Shown here: positions 33,736 through 45,108 of the stretch, in pieces
Layout of the letters: the number at the start of each line of letters is the position of its first letter
Numbering within the stretch: position 1 is the first letter of the stretch
Assembly (NCBI GenBank): GCA_036874045.1
Contig: CM072343.1
Coordinates: forward strand, 12,234,001-12,298,000
DNA: 64,000 nucleotides
Direction: 5' to 3'
Origin: Cymodocea nodosa
Taxonomy: Eukaryota > Streptophyta > Magnoliopsida > Alismatales > Cymodoceaceae
Made by a program: the position numbers and the translations under genes
Notes under the pieces: model-generated
Told to the model about the DNA's origin: nothing
The model's input: the letters and a program-made list of their open reading frames with translations, nothing else
Databases searched by the model: none

Positions 33736-36700
33736 TTTGTTTTGTAGGAGGAAACAACATCAAAATGGATCTTGGATAGTGGAGCTTCAAGTCACATGAC
33801 CAGACAAAAAAGCCTACTACAAAATTTTACAAATACCATGAAAGGAAGTGTAACATTTGGAAACAAAAGCAAGGATAAAATCATAGGTATCGGTAATGTT
33901 CAAATAACTCTGACTTGTGTTATTTTGAATGTACTATATGTAGAAAACCTAGGATTTAATTTGCTGAGTGTTATAAAACTAACTAAAAATGGATATTATG
34001 TAGTGTTTGAAGATAATATATACAAAATTATTGATAAAAATACAGATGAAATTAAGTTTATTGCTAAAAGAAAAGGTTTTGTATGTATTTTATCTTTACC
34101 TTTTGGTGTAGCTGATTTAAATTCATGTTTGCTAGCTGAAACTAGTGATGCATATCTGTGGCATAGAAGGATTGGGCATATAAATATGAAACTGTTACAT
34201 AAACTATCTAGAAAACATTTAGTGAGAGGTTTACCAAAGATTAAATACTCAAAGAACTTTATGTGTGATGCATGTGAGTTAGGTAAACTTCACAAAAACT
34301 CTTTTAAATCCAAAACTGATATATCAAGTAAGAGAGTCTTAGAACTTATACATATGGATCTATTTGGACCAACAAGAATCATGAGTCTTGGTGGTAAACG
34401 GTATGTATTTGTTTTAGTAGATGACTTCTCTAGATACATTTGGGTATATTTTCTAGCATCTAAGACAGAAGTTTTTGAAAAGTTTAAAATGTTTTGCAAT
34501 TTTGTTCAAAATGAACAAAATGTCTCTATTCAGAAACTTAGGAGTGATCATGGTAAAAAATTTGGTAATGGTCAAATGGATAATTATTATAATGAGCATG
34601 GCATTGATCATAAATTTTCTTTTCCAAGAGCACTGTGTTAAAATGGTGTTGTTGAGAGAAAGAATAGATCACTTCAGGAAATGACCAGAACTATGTTAAA
34701 TGAACATAAGTTACCTCAAAATCTTTAGGCTGAAGTAGTAAATACAGCTTGTTATGTTATTAATAGAAGTCACTTAAGATTTCATGTTAATAAAACTCCT
34801 TTTGAAATTATGTTTGATAGGGTTCCAAAAATTTCCTATATGAAACTATTTGGTTGTAAGTGTTTTATTCTTAATACTAAGGATAAAAGGGATAAATTTC
34901 AAGACAAAGTGGATGAAGGAATTTTTGTAGGTTACTCTACTAGAAGTAAAGCCTATAGAGTATATAACAAGACTTCTAGAACTATTGAAGAAACCCTCCA
35001 TGTAAGCTTCAATGAAAATTCTTTTAGAGAATCTTAATCTAAAGCTGATAATGATGATATGATCAATTTCCCAAAAGAGTTAGAGATCAATAGAGAGATT
35101 GAAGATTTATCTGAGAAAATCAAAAATATGAACTTAGATGATTCAACTCATGATGAAAGTGATGGATCTTTAGATGTTGATGAGAATATTGAGGAAAATC
35201 AGAGAAATTGGCGTTATTCTTCATCACATCCCATTACTCAAGTCATTGGTAATATTAATGAGGGAGTTAAAACTAGAGCTTCAGTAAATTTAAATTATAT
35301 GTGTATGTTTGTTTCTATGGTGGAACCAAGGAATATACAAGAAGCATTAATTGATGAAAATTGGATAGTGACAATGCAAGAAGAACTAAATTAATTCATC
35401 AGAAATGATGTTTGGGAATTAGTCTCTCCACCAGAAAATCAGTCCATAATAGGTACAAAGTGGATTTTTAGAAACAAAACTAATGAAGCTGGTCAAGTTA
35501 TAAGGAACAAAGCTAGATTATTTGCACAAGGGTATACACAGGAAGGACTAGATTATAATGAAACATTTGCTTCTGTGGCTAGGTTAGAAAGTATTAGAAT
35601 ATTATTGGCCTATGCTTGTTATATGGATTTTAAATTATTTCAAATGGATGTAAAGAGTGTATTTCTAAATGGTTTAATTAATGAAGAAGTCTATGTAAAA
35701 CAACCACCTGGATTTGAAGATATTAAAAATTCTAACTTTGTGTATAAATTGAAGAAAGCCTTATATGGTTTGAAGCAAGCACCTAAATCATGGTATGAAA
35801 GATTATCTACTTTTTTAATAGAAAAAGGCTACATCATGGGAAAAGTGGATCATACTCTATTTATCAAAAGAAATGGTAAAGATCAGATTGTTGTTCAAAT
35901 ATATGTGGATGATATAATCTTTGAAGCAACTTTTGATAAACTAATAAAAATATTTTCTGAAGAGATGACTAGTCAGTTTGAAATGAGTATGATAGGAGAA
36001 CTTTCATATTTTCTAGGACTTCAAATTAAGCAAATGGATAAAGGTATATTTTTAAATCAGGAAAAATATGCAGATGAAATGCTTAAGAAATTTAATTTTA
36101 ATGATACAAGGATTCGAGGAACTCCTTTGAGTACTTCTTTAAAGTTAGATATTGATGACATAGGAAAATCAATAGATCAAAGAAAATACAGAAGTATGAT
36201 TGGTTCTTTACTTTATTTGACTACTAGTAGACCTGATATTATGTTTCCTATGTGTGTTTGTGCTAGATTTCAATCTAATCCTAAAGAATCACACTCAATT
36301 GCAGTTAAAAGAATATTTAGATATATACAAGAAACTAAAAATTTCGGACTGTATTATTCTAAGGATAGTTCAATAGATCTTATAGGATATACTAATGTTG
36401 ATTATGTAGGATCTAAATCTGATAGAAAAAGTACTAATGGCACATGTCAATTATTGGGAAATAATTTGGTGTCATGGTTTAGTAAAAAGCAAAACTGTGT
36501 AGCACTTTCTACTATAGAAGCTGAATATATTGCTGTTGCACTGTGTTGCACTCAGATTCTGTGGATAAGGCAAACTTTAGAAGATTTTGGATTATCTTAT
36601 GATGCAACTGAGATTTATTGTGATAGTAATTCTGCAATAAATCTTTCTAAAAATCCTGTATTACATTCTAGAGCAAAGCATATAGAGGTTAGACATCATT

Positions 36701-36852
36701 TTCTAAGAGATAACGTAATTAAAGGAAAAATTAAATTAGAATTTGTGTCTAGTAAAAATCAATTAGCTGATATATTTACAAAACCTCTAGACGAAAATAC
36801 ATTCTACAACATTAGATTAAATTTGGGTATTTGTAGGCTATGTGATGTGTAA
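33736..36852 (+). pseudogene. pol of P3 (protease, integrase, RT, RNase H)
   Basis: The most complete pol in the window, in copia order. Protease DSGASSHM (33775-33800); GAG-pre-integrase with HRRIGH and CDACELGK zinc-type residues; integrase core (IHMDLFGP, first Asp; LRSDHGKKFGN, second Asp; NGVVERKNRS, Glu); RT with WIFRNK, ARLFAQGYTQ, QMDVKSVFLNG, LYGLKQAPKSWYE and intact IYVDDIIF (about 35900-35925); RNase H YTNVDYVGSKSDRKS, CVALSTIEAEY, LADIFTKPLDE; terminus CDV. Stops: TAA at 34639 just before NGVVERKN, TAG at 34727, TAA at 35037 and 35392. It lies in the same frame as gag, separated by the TAA at 33733. Confidence 0.92.
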
Positions 36853-38436
36853 AATGCTTAAACTCCACATAAAAAGATAAATATTATTGATGATGTTGTT
36901 CACCTCATAGATATTATATACTTATCATAAATATCTAAGTAATATCTAAACTGCTGCTTAAGATACTATGTATTTATTGTAAAATCATAGTAATATCTTA
37001 TTGATTTTAAGTAGTTTATCAATTTTAATGGTTTTTACGATTTTAAGTGGAAGTGTAAATGAAAAAAAAACATTAAATACTTCTAAAATTCTGAAATTTT
37101 GATTAAGTGTTTTCTTTGAATCAAGGAAAGTGCATATGATCATGCATAAATTTGACTTAATTGATTAAACTTGTAGAATAATTTATATGTAACTCATCTT
37201 AAACTGTTAATCAAAAGTATAAGCTTATTGAAACTGATTCATATTTTCAGTAAAATCATAAAAGTAAAAATTGTATGAGATTTGTGTTTTAATGCATTTG
37301 TATTAATGGAATATATATATATTATGCTTAAAATGAAAAGTGCTTACAAATTGAAAATATTTGAGAGTTTATTGATCAGTTTGATCATGAGCCTTTTGTA
37401 CTTGAGCATATAGGTATGTAAGGATTGTTGTCCTAAAAAATGATTCTTTAAATCTGGCAACCTAAGGTCTTGATCAGATCTGGGATTGTTGACTGAAAGC
37501 TCATTACACAGGTACATTAGAAAGCTCTTGTATGATTCAAGCTTTACAAACTAACTTTTAAAGAAAATTATCAATATTTACTGTTTTGAAAAGAAAAAGT
37601 TGTTTCATTAATTACAGATATCTTTGAATCGAATATAGTTTCTACCAATATGACTACTAATTTATTGAAACAACATTAGTACTTTTGAAAACGTTTATTT
37701 GAGATACATTCTTTTATTCTCCCTGAATTAATCATATTGAGTTCAAAGTTGTGTTTTGATTCATATATAGTAAGAATTGATTCTAGAAATCATTTTTAAT
37801 GAATTAAGAATAACGGAAGTTTCTAAAAAGAAAATTTAAAAGTCTAGTTATACTTAACATCTATTGTTATACAAGTATATTTTGTATGTTATTGAATATA
37901 TAAGAAGTATATTTGTAGGGGGAGGATTAACAATGTTCAAAACAGATTAATATAATTCAGAATACAAATCTTGGTTAATCTGACTTAATGTCCTCTTAAA
38001 ATCTTGATGAAATAATTTAAAAAGACACAAACTATTTTAGATTCAAAGGACAGGAATGTTAGAATAGTTTACAATGTTCTCAAGAAAATGTTAAGGTATA
38101 GTTATTGTGGTGTGTTCAGAACGTTTCAGTGGAAGCATCCGAGAATTGTTTTAAGTGTACTAACTAAACGTTATGTTATATAAGTTAACGTGTAAAACTG
38201 CCTCTAAACAGCGTTTTACTCATTAGGTTAGTTAACTCAACGAGTTATACTTGAATATTTTGGATAGCTTGATTGAATAAACTTTATTCAATATTCATTT
38301 AATATCTAAACCCGACTTCTATTCACGTTGAGTTATTCACCTAAAACCCTATTTAAACACTTATTACACGGGCACTTAGGTTATTCGTAAACTTTGTCAA
38401 GAAAATATTTCCCGCTTGTTGCTGTTACAACCTGCG
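36853..38436 (+). other. P3 spacer between pol and ORF3
   Basis: No gene. Conserved with M1 and M2 along its length, unusual for decayed DNA, so it probably had a function (RNA leader or promoter for ORF3). Polypurine tract TTGTAGGGGGAGGATT at about 37913-37928. AACTCAACGAGTTA and CGTTGAGTTA motifs occur at 38220-38340, shortly before the ORF3 start. The last 100 bp (CTATTTAAACACTTATTACACGG) contains a TATTTAAA that could be a TATA box for a separate ORF3 transcript. Confidence 0.6.
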
Positions 38437-40703
38437 ATGATGATCTCCAAGTTCTACAAAGGTCGTGGTTGAGGAAAAGGCAAAAGCAGAGGAGATAAAG
38501 GAAAAGCTATAGAGCATGATGAAGTTACACGTGCTTGGTTTAAGAAAATTTTGCAAGTTGACAAAAGGTTAGCAAAAATTTATAGTGATTATTTCTTTTC
38601 TGAAGAGATACTAGATGAAGTTAGACAAGAACTTTTAAATACTGATGCAAGTATTACATACATGGGGATTCGACGCAAGTTTGATAGAGAATATCGAATG
38701 AAATGTGCTGAGATTGCATTTTTAGAATAGTATGCAAAATATTTGGAAAAAGGTGTAGGTATTTCAATTAGAATTCCTCAAATACATATAAATGGTACAA
38801 GACTACATGCATTTAAGGAAGAGCATAAATCAGCTATCCCTACCCCTTTATATTCAAAACAAGTAGAATCACATATTGCTGTAGATAAAAGAAAAGTTGA
38901 TAGTCTTCGAAAAGCTATAACAATAGAAAGTGCTTTTGAAGAACTAAAGTAGAAAACTTTTATGGAACAATTTCAAAAGAAAATAGCAATACTTGAAGAG
39001 GAGAAACAGAAATTTTATAGAGAAGGAAAATTAGAAAAATTATGTCTAAGGAAACAAAGTCTGTTGAAAAAGAAAAATTAGATGAAAATTTATTTCCAAA
39101 GGACAATGTATGTCTAGACATTGTACCTTACTATGCATCTGATAAACTCATCAGTTCCGAGCATACTAAAACTGATGATGATAATGAGACTTTATTTTCT
39201 CTTACTAGAAAACTTAAGAAGAAATGCAAGTCAAATATGAGCTCAAGTTTTTCTATAACTACAAGTCCTGATGATGCCAAAATTGAAAAATTAGAGCATC
39301 AAGCACCTAACATTAAACAAGTTATTGCAGATATAATTGACAATGTTGAGGCAGTAACTAGTTCACAGGCTGAATTGTCTAGAGTAGCAGATATTGAAAA
39401 TGTTAAGACTCTAGAAGAGCAAAACATCAACCAACCTTCTTTAGAATCTATAGAAGCAAAGTATGAGAATTCACAGCATGTATCAATGGAGCTATCTGTT
39501 GAACAAAATGAACAATTACAGACAAATACACCGACTGTAGAATTTATGGAAAAATTGAACTCTGATCATTCTATAAAGACTGAACAGATGAATGTTGAGC
39601 ATATTGAAAATGTTCCTTACAATGTTGAAGTTGAAGAATCAAGCTTACCTAAGCAGCTTCAAGAAAATATTTTCACAGAGGAACAACATGACATTCATTT
39701 TGAAGAAGAAGTTCCTGAAGATGAATTAAACTCTGAATCACAGCTTCAGGTATCACCTTCTTTGTATACAATATTACAAATTCAAGGTAATTCAATTCAT
39801 TTTAGATCTGAAGAAGCATTGCAAAAATACAATAATCTGATTACATGTCACATTCTGCATGCTCGTCCAATAAATTTCAGAAATTTGATAGAAATAAGAG
39901 ATCTATTTGAGTTTCAAGGCTTCATTCAATTCTTACTAGTTGGAACAAAATGGAAGCAATATGAAAAGCTTATTGCAGCTTTCTATAGCAATCTAGTCAA
40001 GAATGAAAATTTTCTAACAACTCAAATAAATAAACAGGAGTTCATATTGTCTCCTAAGTTAATTTTTGAAGTTTTGGGATTAAAGAATGAAGGTGTTGTT
40101 GTTACAAATAGATTTGACATGATTAGACAGTTGGAATGGGACATTCAGTCTTTATCAAATATTCTAGATGTATATTCTGAAATAAGATTAATGGAAAATC
40201 TAAATGTAGAGGCAAGGCTTATTGCAAATATATTGCATGCCAATTTATTTCAAAGAGTCAGACACAATATGAAAGTCAACAGAAGTTGTTTATATGCAAC
40301 TTATGGCCTACTGAATAGAATTCAAATCAATTGGTTTGATGTTTTTACTTCTCAACTATAGTATATGAGTTCAAAGTTATTTTATGGTGATGCTGTATGT
40401 AGAATCCTTGCAAGCCAATTGAATTTATCTAGCTGGCCCTCTAAAATTAAAGGCATGAGAACATTTAGTATAAAAGATTTACAAAAATACCAAGCCATGC
40501 ATAAAACTCAACGACAACAATAACAACCTGATTGTATAGAACAGATTCGACCACAACAACAAAGTTATTCGATTCAAGCAGAACAGCAAACCTAGATACC
40601 TCCTAACCTAGATGATGTACTTAATGACATCAAGAATGATATTAGGCATCTAGGAGATAAAATATGTAATGCTATAAGTGATATACTTAGGAGAGGTCGA
40701 TAA
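38437..40703 (+). pseudogene. Sirevirus ORF3 (env-like position), copy P3
   Basis: About 755 codons. Start at the ATG at 38437, conserved with M1 and M2. Domain order as in M1: basic KFYKGRG...GKGKSRGDKGK; helical DYFFSEEILDEVRQEL; TYMGIRRKFDREYRMKCAEIAFLE; YLEKGVG...NGTRLHAF; acidic region (39060-39780); C-terminal block with FRNLIEIRDLFEFQGF, KWKQYEKLIAAFYSNLV, NRFDMIRQLEWDI and LLNRIQINWFDVF; Gln-rich tail; end IKNDIRHLGDKICNAI...LRRGR. Stops: TGA near 38470, TAG at 38728, TAG at 38950, frame change near 39040, TAG at 40359, TAA at 40522. The C-terminal block is best conserved. Function unknown; no signal peptide or membrane helix seen. Confidence 0.78.
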
Positions 40704-41208
40704 CTGCTTGTTTGCTTGTATCTGAATACAAAATGTAATGTTTGTATTCATTGTTTGATTTATTGAACAATACATTTTTCTATAAATGTATTCAATTCTT
40801 ATTATTGTTTACATAAAGCATTGTTGTAAATATATCTCTTACTATATATTCTATGTAATTATCTTTTTGATTAATGACAAAAAGGGGGAGAAATGTTATA
40901 AAAAGATGATTATGATTTTAAATTGCATATAGTATAAAGGGAGATGATATTTAATTGGTTATTGTAATCTGACAAATGATAATATAATCTGAAAGGTAAA
41001 GAAATGATACTTATGTAATTATTAACATCTGAAAGTTTTATTTTTGAGAGGAGAAATTTACACAAACAATAGAAATAAGCTTAAGTGAACTTAAGTCAAC
41101 AAACGTGTTTGTTGAATTAAAAGTTAACCTAACAAAGGTACTTTGTTGAGTTAAATATATATCATAATTGATTTAATATAGTTTTGTCATCATCAAAAAG
41201 GGAGAGAT
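40704..41208 (+). other. P3 3' region with polypurine tracts
   Basis: Two tracts: AAAAAGGGGGAGAAA at about 40879-40893 and AAAAAGGGAGAGAT at 41195-41208, the latter abutting the LTR. With the tract at 37913 this gives the multiple-tract signature of Sireviruses. No coding sequence. Confidence 0.75.
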
Positions 41209-41751
41209 TGTTGAGTATTTTGTTTTGATGATGTGTGCTAAATGAAAATAATCATATTTGCTCAATTACTATTGCTTGTGAAAAGAAATTAAATTCATTA
41301 ATTAATACAGAAAAAGTTTAATGATATAAATACTTATCTGTATTGGATCTGAAATTATACTAAGTTAATAACTAGTCGTTTCGTTGCATTAATTTCTCAT
41401 TTAACTAAACGTTAAGTTAACGTGTGTTTTTATTGAAAAGCATGATATATTTTAAAGTTATATCTTTTGTATCATGAACAGTGCACGTTTGGAGAACTCG
41501 TTAAGTTAGAGTTTTATTTGTATAGAGATCACATGAGAACTCGTTAAGTTAGAGGGTTAAATGTTAAAATAGGTCACGTGAGAACTCGTTAAGTTAGTGA
41601 GTAAAAGAAGAGACGAACTCGTTAAGTTAGTGTTGTACACGTGGTGAAATTATAAGTTACGAATGTTATATTGTATCATGTGAGGTGCACATGTTTAACT
41701 CATTAAGTTAACATAACTAAACGCATTGAGTTGCTATATTGAACACTAAGC
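41209..41751 (+). mobile_element. 3' LTR of P3, truncated
   Basis: First 543 bp of the LTR, TGTTGAGTATTTTG to GAACACTAAG. It resembles the P3 5' LTR in this stretch. Beyond it lies minus-strand M2 integrase, so a deletion took about 1 kb of LTR, the target duplication and about 1.7 kb of M2 RT. Confidence 0.87.
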
Positions 41752-42768
41752 TATATTCACTACTTAAACCCAAAGGTTTTGAGGTAAATTATGTTCATTT
41801 AGCATAGTTCTGGCTATTTCCTAAAGTAATTGATTCTTTCTCTCAACAACACCAATTTGAGAATGTGTTCTAGGAAAAGAATATCTGTGATCAATGCCAT
41901 GATCTTTACAGTAATTATCCATTTGATCATTTTCAAATTCAGTATCATGATCACTCCTAAGTTTTTGAATAGAGATACTTTGTTCATTTTGAACAAGATT
42001 GCACTATATTTTAAACATTTCAAAAACTATTGTCTTAGTGCTAGAAAATATACCCAAGTGTATCTAGAAAAGTCATCTACTAAAACAAATACATACCGTT
42101 TACCACCAAGACTCATGATTCTTGTTGGTCCAAATAGATCCATATGTATAAGTTCTAAGACTCTCTTGCTTGATATATCAGTTTTGGATTTAAAAGAATT
42201 TTTATGAAGTTTACCTAACTCACATGCATCACACATGAAATCTTTTGAATATTTAATCTTTAGTAAACCTCTTACTAAGTTTTTTCTAGATAATTTATGC
42301 AATAGTTTCATATTTATATGTCTGATCCTTCTATGCCAAAGATATGCATCATTAGTTTCAGCTAGTAAACATGAATTTAAATCAACTACACTAAAAGGTA
42401 AAGATAAAATACATATAGAACCTTTTCTTTTAGCCATAAACTTAAGTTCATCTGTAATTTTATTAATAATTTTGTATATATTACCTTCAAACAATACATA
42501 GTATCCATTATTAATTAGTTTTATAACACTTAGCAAATTAAATCCTAGGTTTTCTACATACAGTACATTCAAAATAACACAAGTAAGAGTTATTTGAACA
42601 TTACCCATACCTATGATTTTATCTTTGCTTTTGTTTCCAAATATTACACTTCCTTTCTTAGTATTTGTAAAAATTTTTAATAAACTTTTCTATCCAGTCA
42701 TGTGACTTGATGCTATACTATTCAAAATCCATTTTGATGTTGTTTTCTCTTGCAAAACAAATTAAAAA
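41752..42768 (-). pseudogene. Protease and integrase part of M2 pol
   Basis: Minus strand: protease region badly worn (about 42700), GAG-pre-integrase (NLGFNLLSVIKL, LWHRRIRHINMKLL, CDACELGK), integrase core start (IHMDLFGPTRIMSLGGKRYV) and core end (about 41814-42023; the second Asp and the ERKN-type Glu lie in another frame). It stops at 41752, matching P3 about 34745. RT is missing. Confidence 0.85.
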
Positions 42769-43598
42769 GAATTGTTTCTTGGTACTCAATGACTTTGAGG
42801 ACCAAGTTCATTAAAAGTATATTTCTTGTTTTTGTTTAAGAATAGTCTAATATTATCATTTATATTCTTATTAGTTGTAAGTACTATAGATTTATCGTTA
42901 GCTTCATACTCACTTATAGAATTATTGCTCTTATTAATATTCTTTTTATTTTCAGATGTAGTATAACCAAGACCAAACTGATTTTTATCATATGTTAATT
43001 TATTTTGGTCATGATCATACATTTCAGTAAGTTTATACCAAGATTTTGTATTTGTATTTAAATTTTCAGTACATACAAAATCTTTTTCTACACAAACTTT
43101 TAGATAAAGAACATGTAGAACTAGTAATTGGTCTAATACTAGTGTTTTGAATTTCATGCTTAGGTTTTTGAATTTTCAGTTTACTACAATTGTCTGAAAT
43201 TTTAGAAACATTAGTAACTAAATTTCCAAAACAAGAAACAAGATTTTTAAAAACATTGATAGTCATGTTAGAAGTACATTTTGATAAATCACATTGGTTT
43301 ATATTATTACTACATGATTCATCCCTTGAAGTACCTACTTCTATATATTTATTACCTTGTTTCATAATAAAAGGAATTTTAGTCTTAGATTTACTTGAAC
43401 TGTAACTAATAAATCCTTTATTAGCTTGAGATTCAAGATATTTAGGATAATCAAATTCTTAGCCAAATTTATATAACACTATAGGGGTACTAGTTAGCTT
43501 GTCTAACTTAGTTTGACTTAAATTCTATTTCTCAATGGTGGAATTTAAATCTAGCTCTCTCATTTTTAATTTATCAATTTCTAACTCAAGATCATTTA
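42769..43598 (-). pseudogene. gag C-terminal part of M2
   Basis: Minus strand carries the Ser/Asn-rich tail (MKQGNKYIEVGTSRDESCSN), one copy only, and the end of the coiled coil. It stops within NDLELEI at 43598; capsid, knuckle and 5' LTR are absent. Several frame changes. Confidence 0.83.
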
Positions 43599-45108
43599 TG
43601 GTTTTCATTCATTGTAATTTGTTACCAAAAATTTATGTAAATTGTTTACTAAATTTAATGTTATATACTTGTTTTTTACAAATTTTTGTTTAAAACTATT
43701 TTTATTTAAATAGTTTATTATTATCCACAAATGAGTTATGCATGTTTACAGATTTCTTTTTAAACGATATATATTTAGTATATTTTTTTCTTCCTTACAT
43801 ATTGTTTACTTTTTTATAATACCAAAAAAGGGGAGAAGAAAAATTATTTGACTTATTAGGTTTTGACGTCATCAAAAAGGGGAAGATTGTTATGAATTTT
43901 GTTTTGATGATGAATACTTTATTAAAGTTTATAAATAAGTCTAAATAATATTTTTTAAGTATAATAGTCACGTAATTAAATATTGACAAGTTATCGGAAA
44001 GTTTCATTTAAATTTCGAATAGTTAACTTTCGGATAGTTAGATTTTCGAATAATTAAAATTTTCGAATAGTTAAACTTTGGATAGTTAAACTTTCGGATA
44101 GTTAACATTTCGATTTAGTCGAAAAGTTATGTTAAAAACTCATATATTTAAGTTATCTACACGTGCTTTTAATGTTTTAAGTTTTCATATATTTTTCATG
44201 TGCATTTGAAAATGAAAAATCAAAGAGTTAGATAATTGTTTGAGTTTTTATATGCATGGATGGATAACTGTTTGAGTTTTATAAATTGACTAACGAACAG
44301 ATAAGTTTTCTTGTTCAGTCACGTGTTTTGCAGGTGCAAAAACTTGAAGAGTTACAAATAAGTATTCGAGTTTTTATAAGACTTAAAGGATAAGTATTCA
44401 ACTAAAGCGGTGACTTAAAAGATATTCTACAAATCTCTAGGATGATAAAGTTTCTATGGATCTACAATATAAAATCGTGGAAATTCAAAATGATAGTGGA
44501 GATAGTAGAAATTCAAAATAGATAGTAGACATAGTGGAAATTCAAAAAGACAATAGAAATCATGGAAAAATTTGAATTCAAAATTAGTACATGGATTATG
44601 GATTAAGTGGATGAACATATTGAACGTAAAGTCATAGTTCAACTATTATAAATAGAGAGTACGAGCTACATTACGATCATCCTCAATCTTAATCTCAAAT
44701 ATTAAGTTTTCATATCTAATCCTAATTTCAAATCTAGAAAAATTCTCCAACATCAGAATAAGTTACAAACGTAAGAAGTTTAGAAATTCAACAACTAGAG
44801 AAGAATAGATATAGAAGTTGAATAAAAAGAAAGAAAATGAGTTACGTGCATAAAGATTAAGTTTTATACAATTCAAAATTAGCTTATAATAAGGATTTCA
44901 TTTTCTTTTTGAATTGTATATCGAACTTTATCATATCAAAATTGACAATAAGAGAATTGAGTTACAAAAAAATTGTAAATTCTTTCTTTAAAGTTTATAA
45001 AGATTAGAATTTTTGTTCACAAGTGTTTTATGCTATTATTTTATCTGTTAATAATATTAATTACTAAAGACATAATTTAGTTACTTTTTGTGATACAACG
45101 ATCCTACA
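43599..45108 (+). mobile_element. 3' end of a second Sirevirus-type family
   Basis: 289 bp of internal 3' region with two polypurine tracts (CCAAAAAAGGGGAGAAG at about 43823-43839 and AAAAAGGGGAAGAT at 43874-43887), then a 1221-bp LTR at 43888-45108 (TGTTATGAATTTTGTTTTGATG...CGATCCTACA). Same ends and tract design as the main family, different body. The internal region is cut by M2 on the left. The right flank at 45109 is the first host-like DNA. Confidence 0.8.
43985..44115 (+). repeat. Short repeats of TTTCGGATAGTTAAAC type in the second LTR
   Basis: Seven or so imperfect copies of a 15-17 bp unit, centred on CGGATAGTTA or CGAATAGTTA, in tandem upstream of the likely LTR promoter. The same core appears in the Athila-like LTRs (TTTCGGATAGTTATG near 24110) and in the P1/P2 LTR (near 10400-10440). 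Confidence 0.75.

Larger units (their letters stand above)
21884..41751 (+). mobile_element. Sirevirus copy P3, most complete, with nested gypsy element
   Basis: LTR - gag - pol - spacer - ORF3 - polypurine tracts - LTR, about 11.6 kb once the 8.3-kb Athila-like insertion is discounted. It inserted into M2 RNase H after GCCAC (21879-21883). The right-hand target duplication cannot be seen, because a deletion removed the last 1 kb or so of the 3' LTR together with M2 RT sequence. The PBS and first part of gag were also lost at 23326. It carries several in-frame stops and frameshifts, so it is dead, but all domains are recognisable. Confidence 0.88.
14046..43598 (-). mobile_element. Sirevirus copy M2, split by nested insertions
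   Basis: Pieces in minus-strand order: gag (42769-43598), protease/integrase (41752-42768), [P3 insertion 21884-41751 and a deletion of the RT region], RNase H end (21468-21883), spacer (17992-21467, holding a solo Athila-like LTR), ORF3 (14634-17991, holding a solo Sirevirus LTR), 3' region with polypurine tracts and an LTR fragment (14046-14185). The pieces are collinear with P3 read backwards, which is why they are joined. The start of gag and the 5' LTR are missing at 43598. Confidence 0.8.

Noticed and set aside
43985..44115. CRISPR-like or satellite array
   Set aside because: Units are 15-17 bp without spacers, inside an LTR of a eukaryotic element; a short promoter repeat is the better reading.
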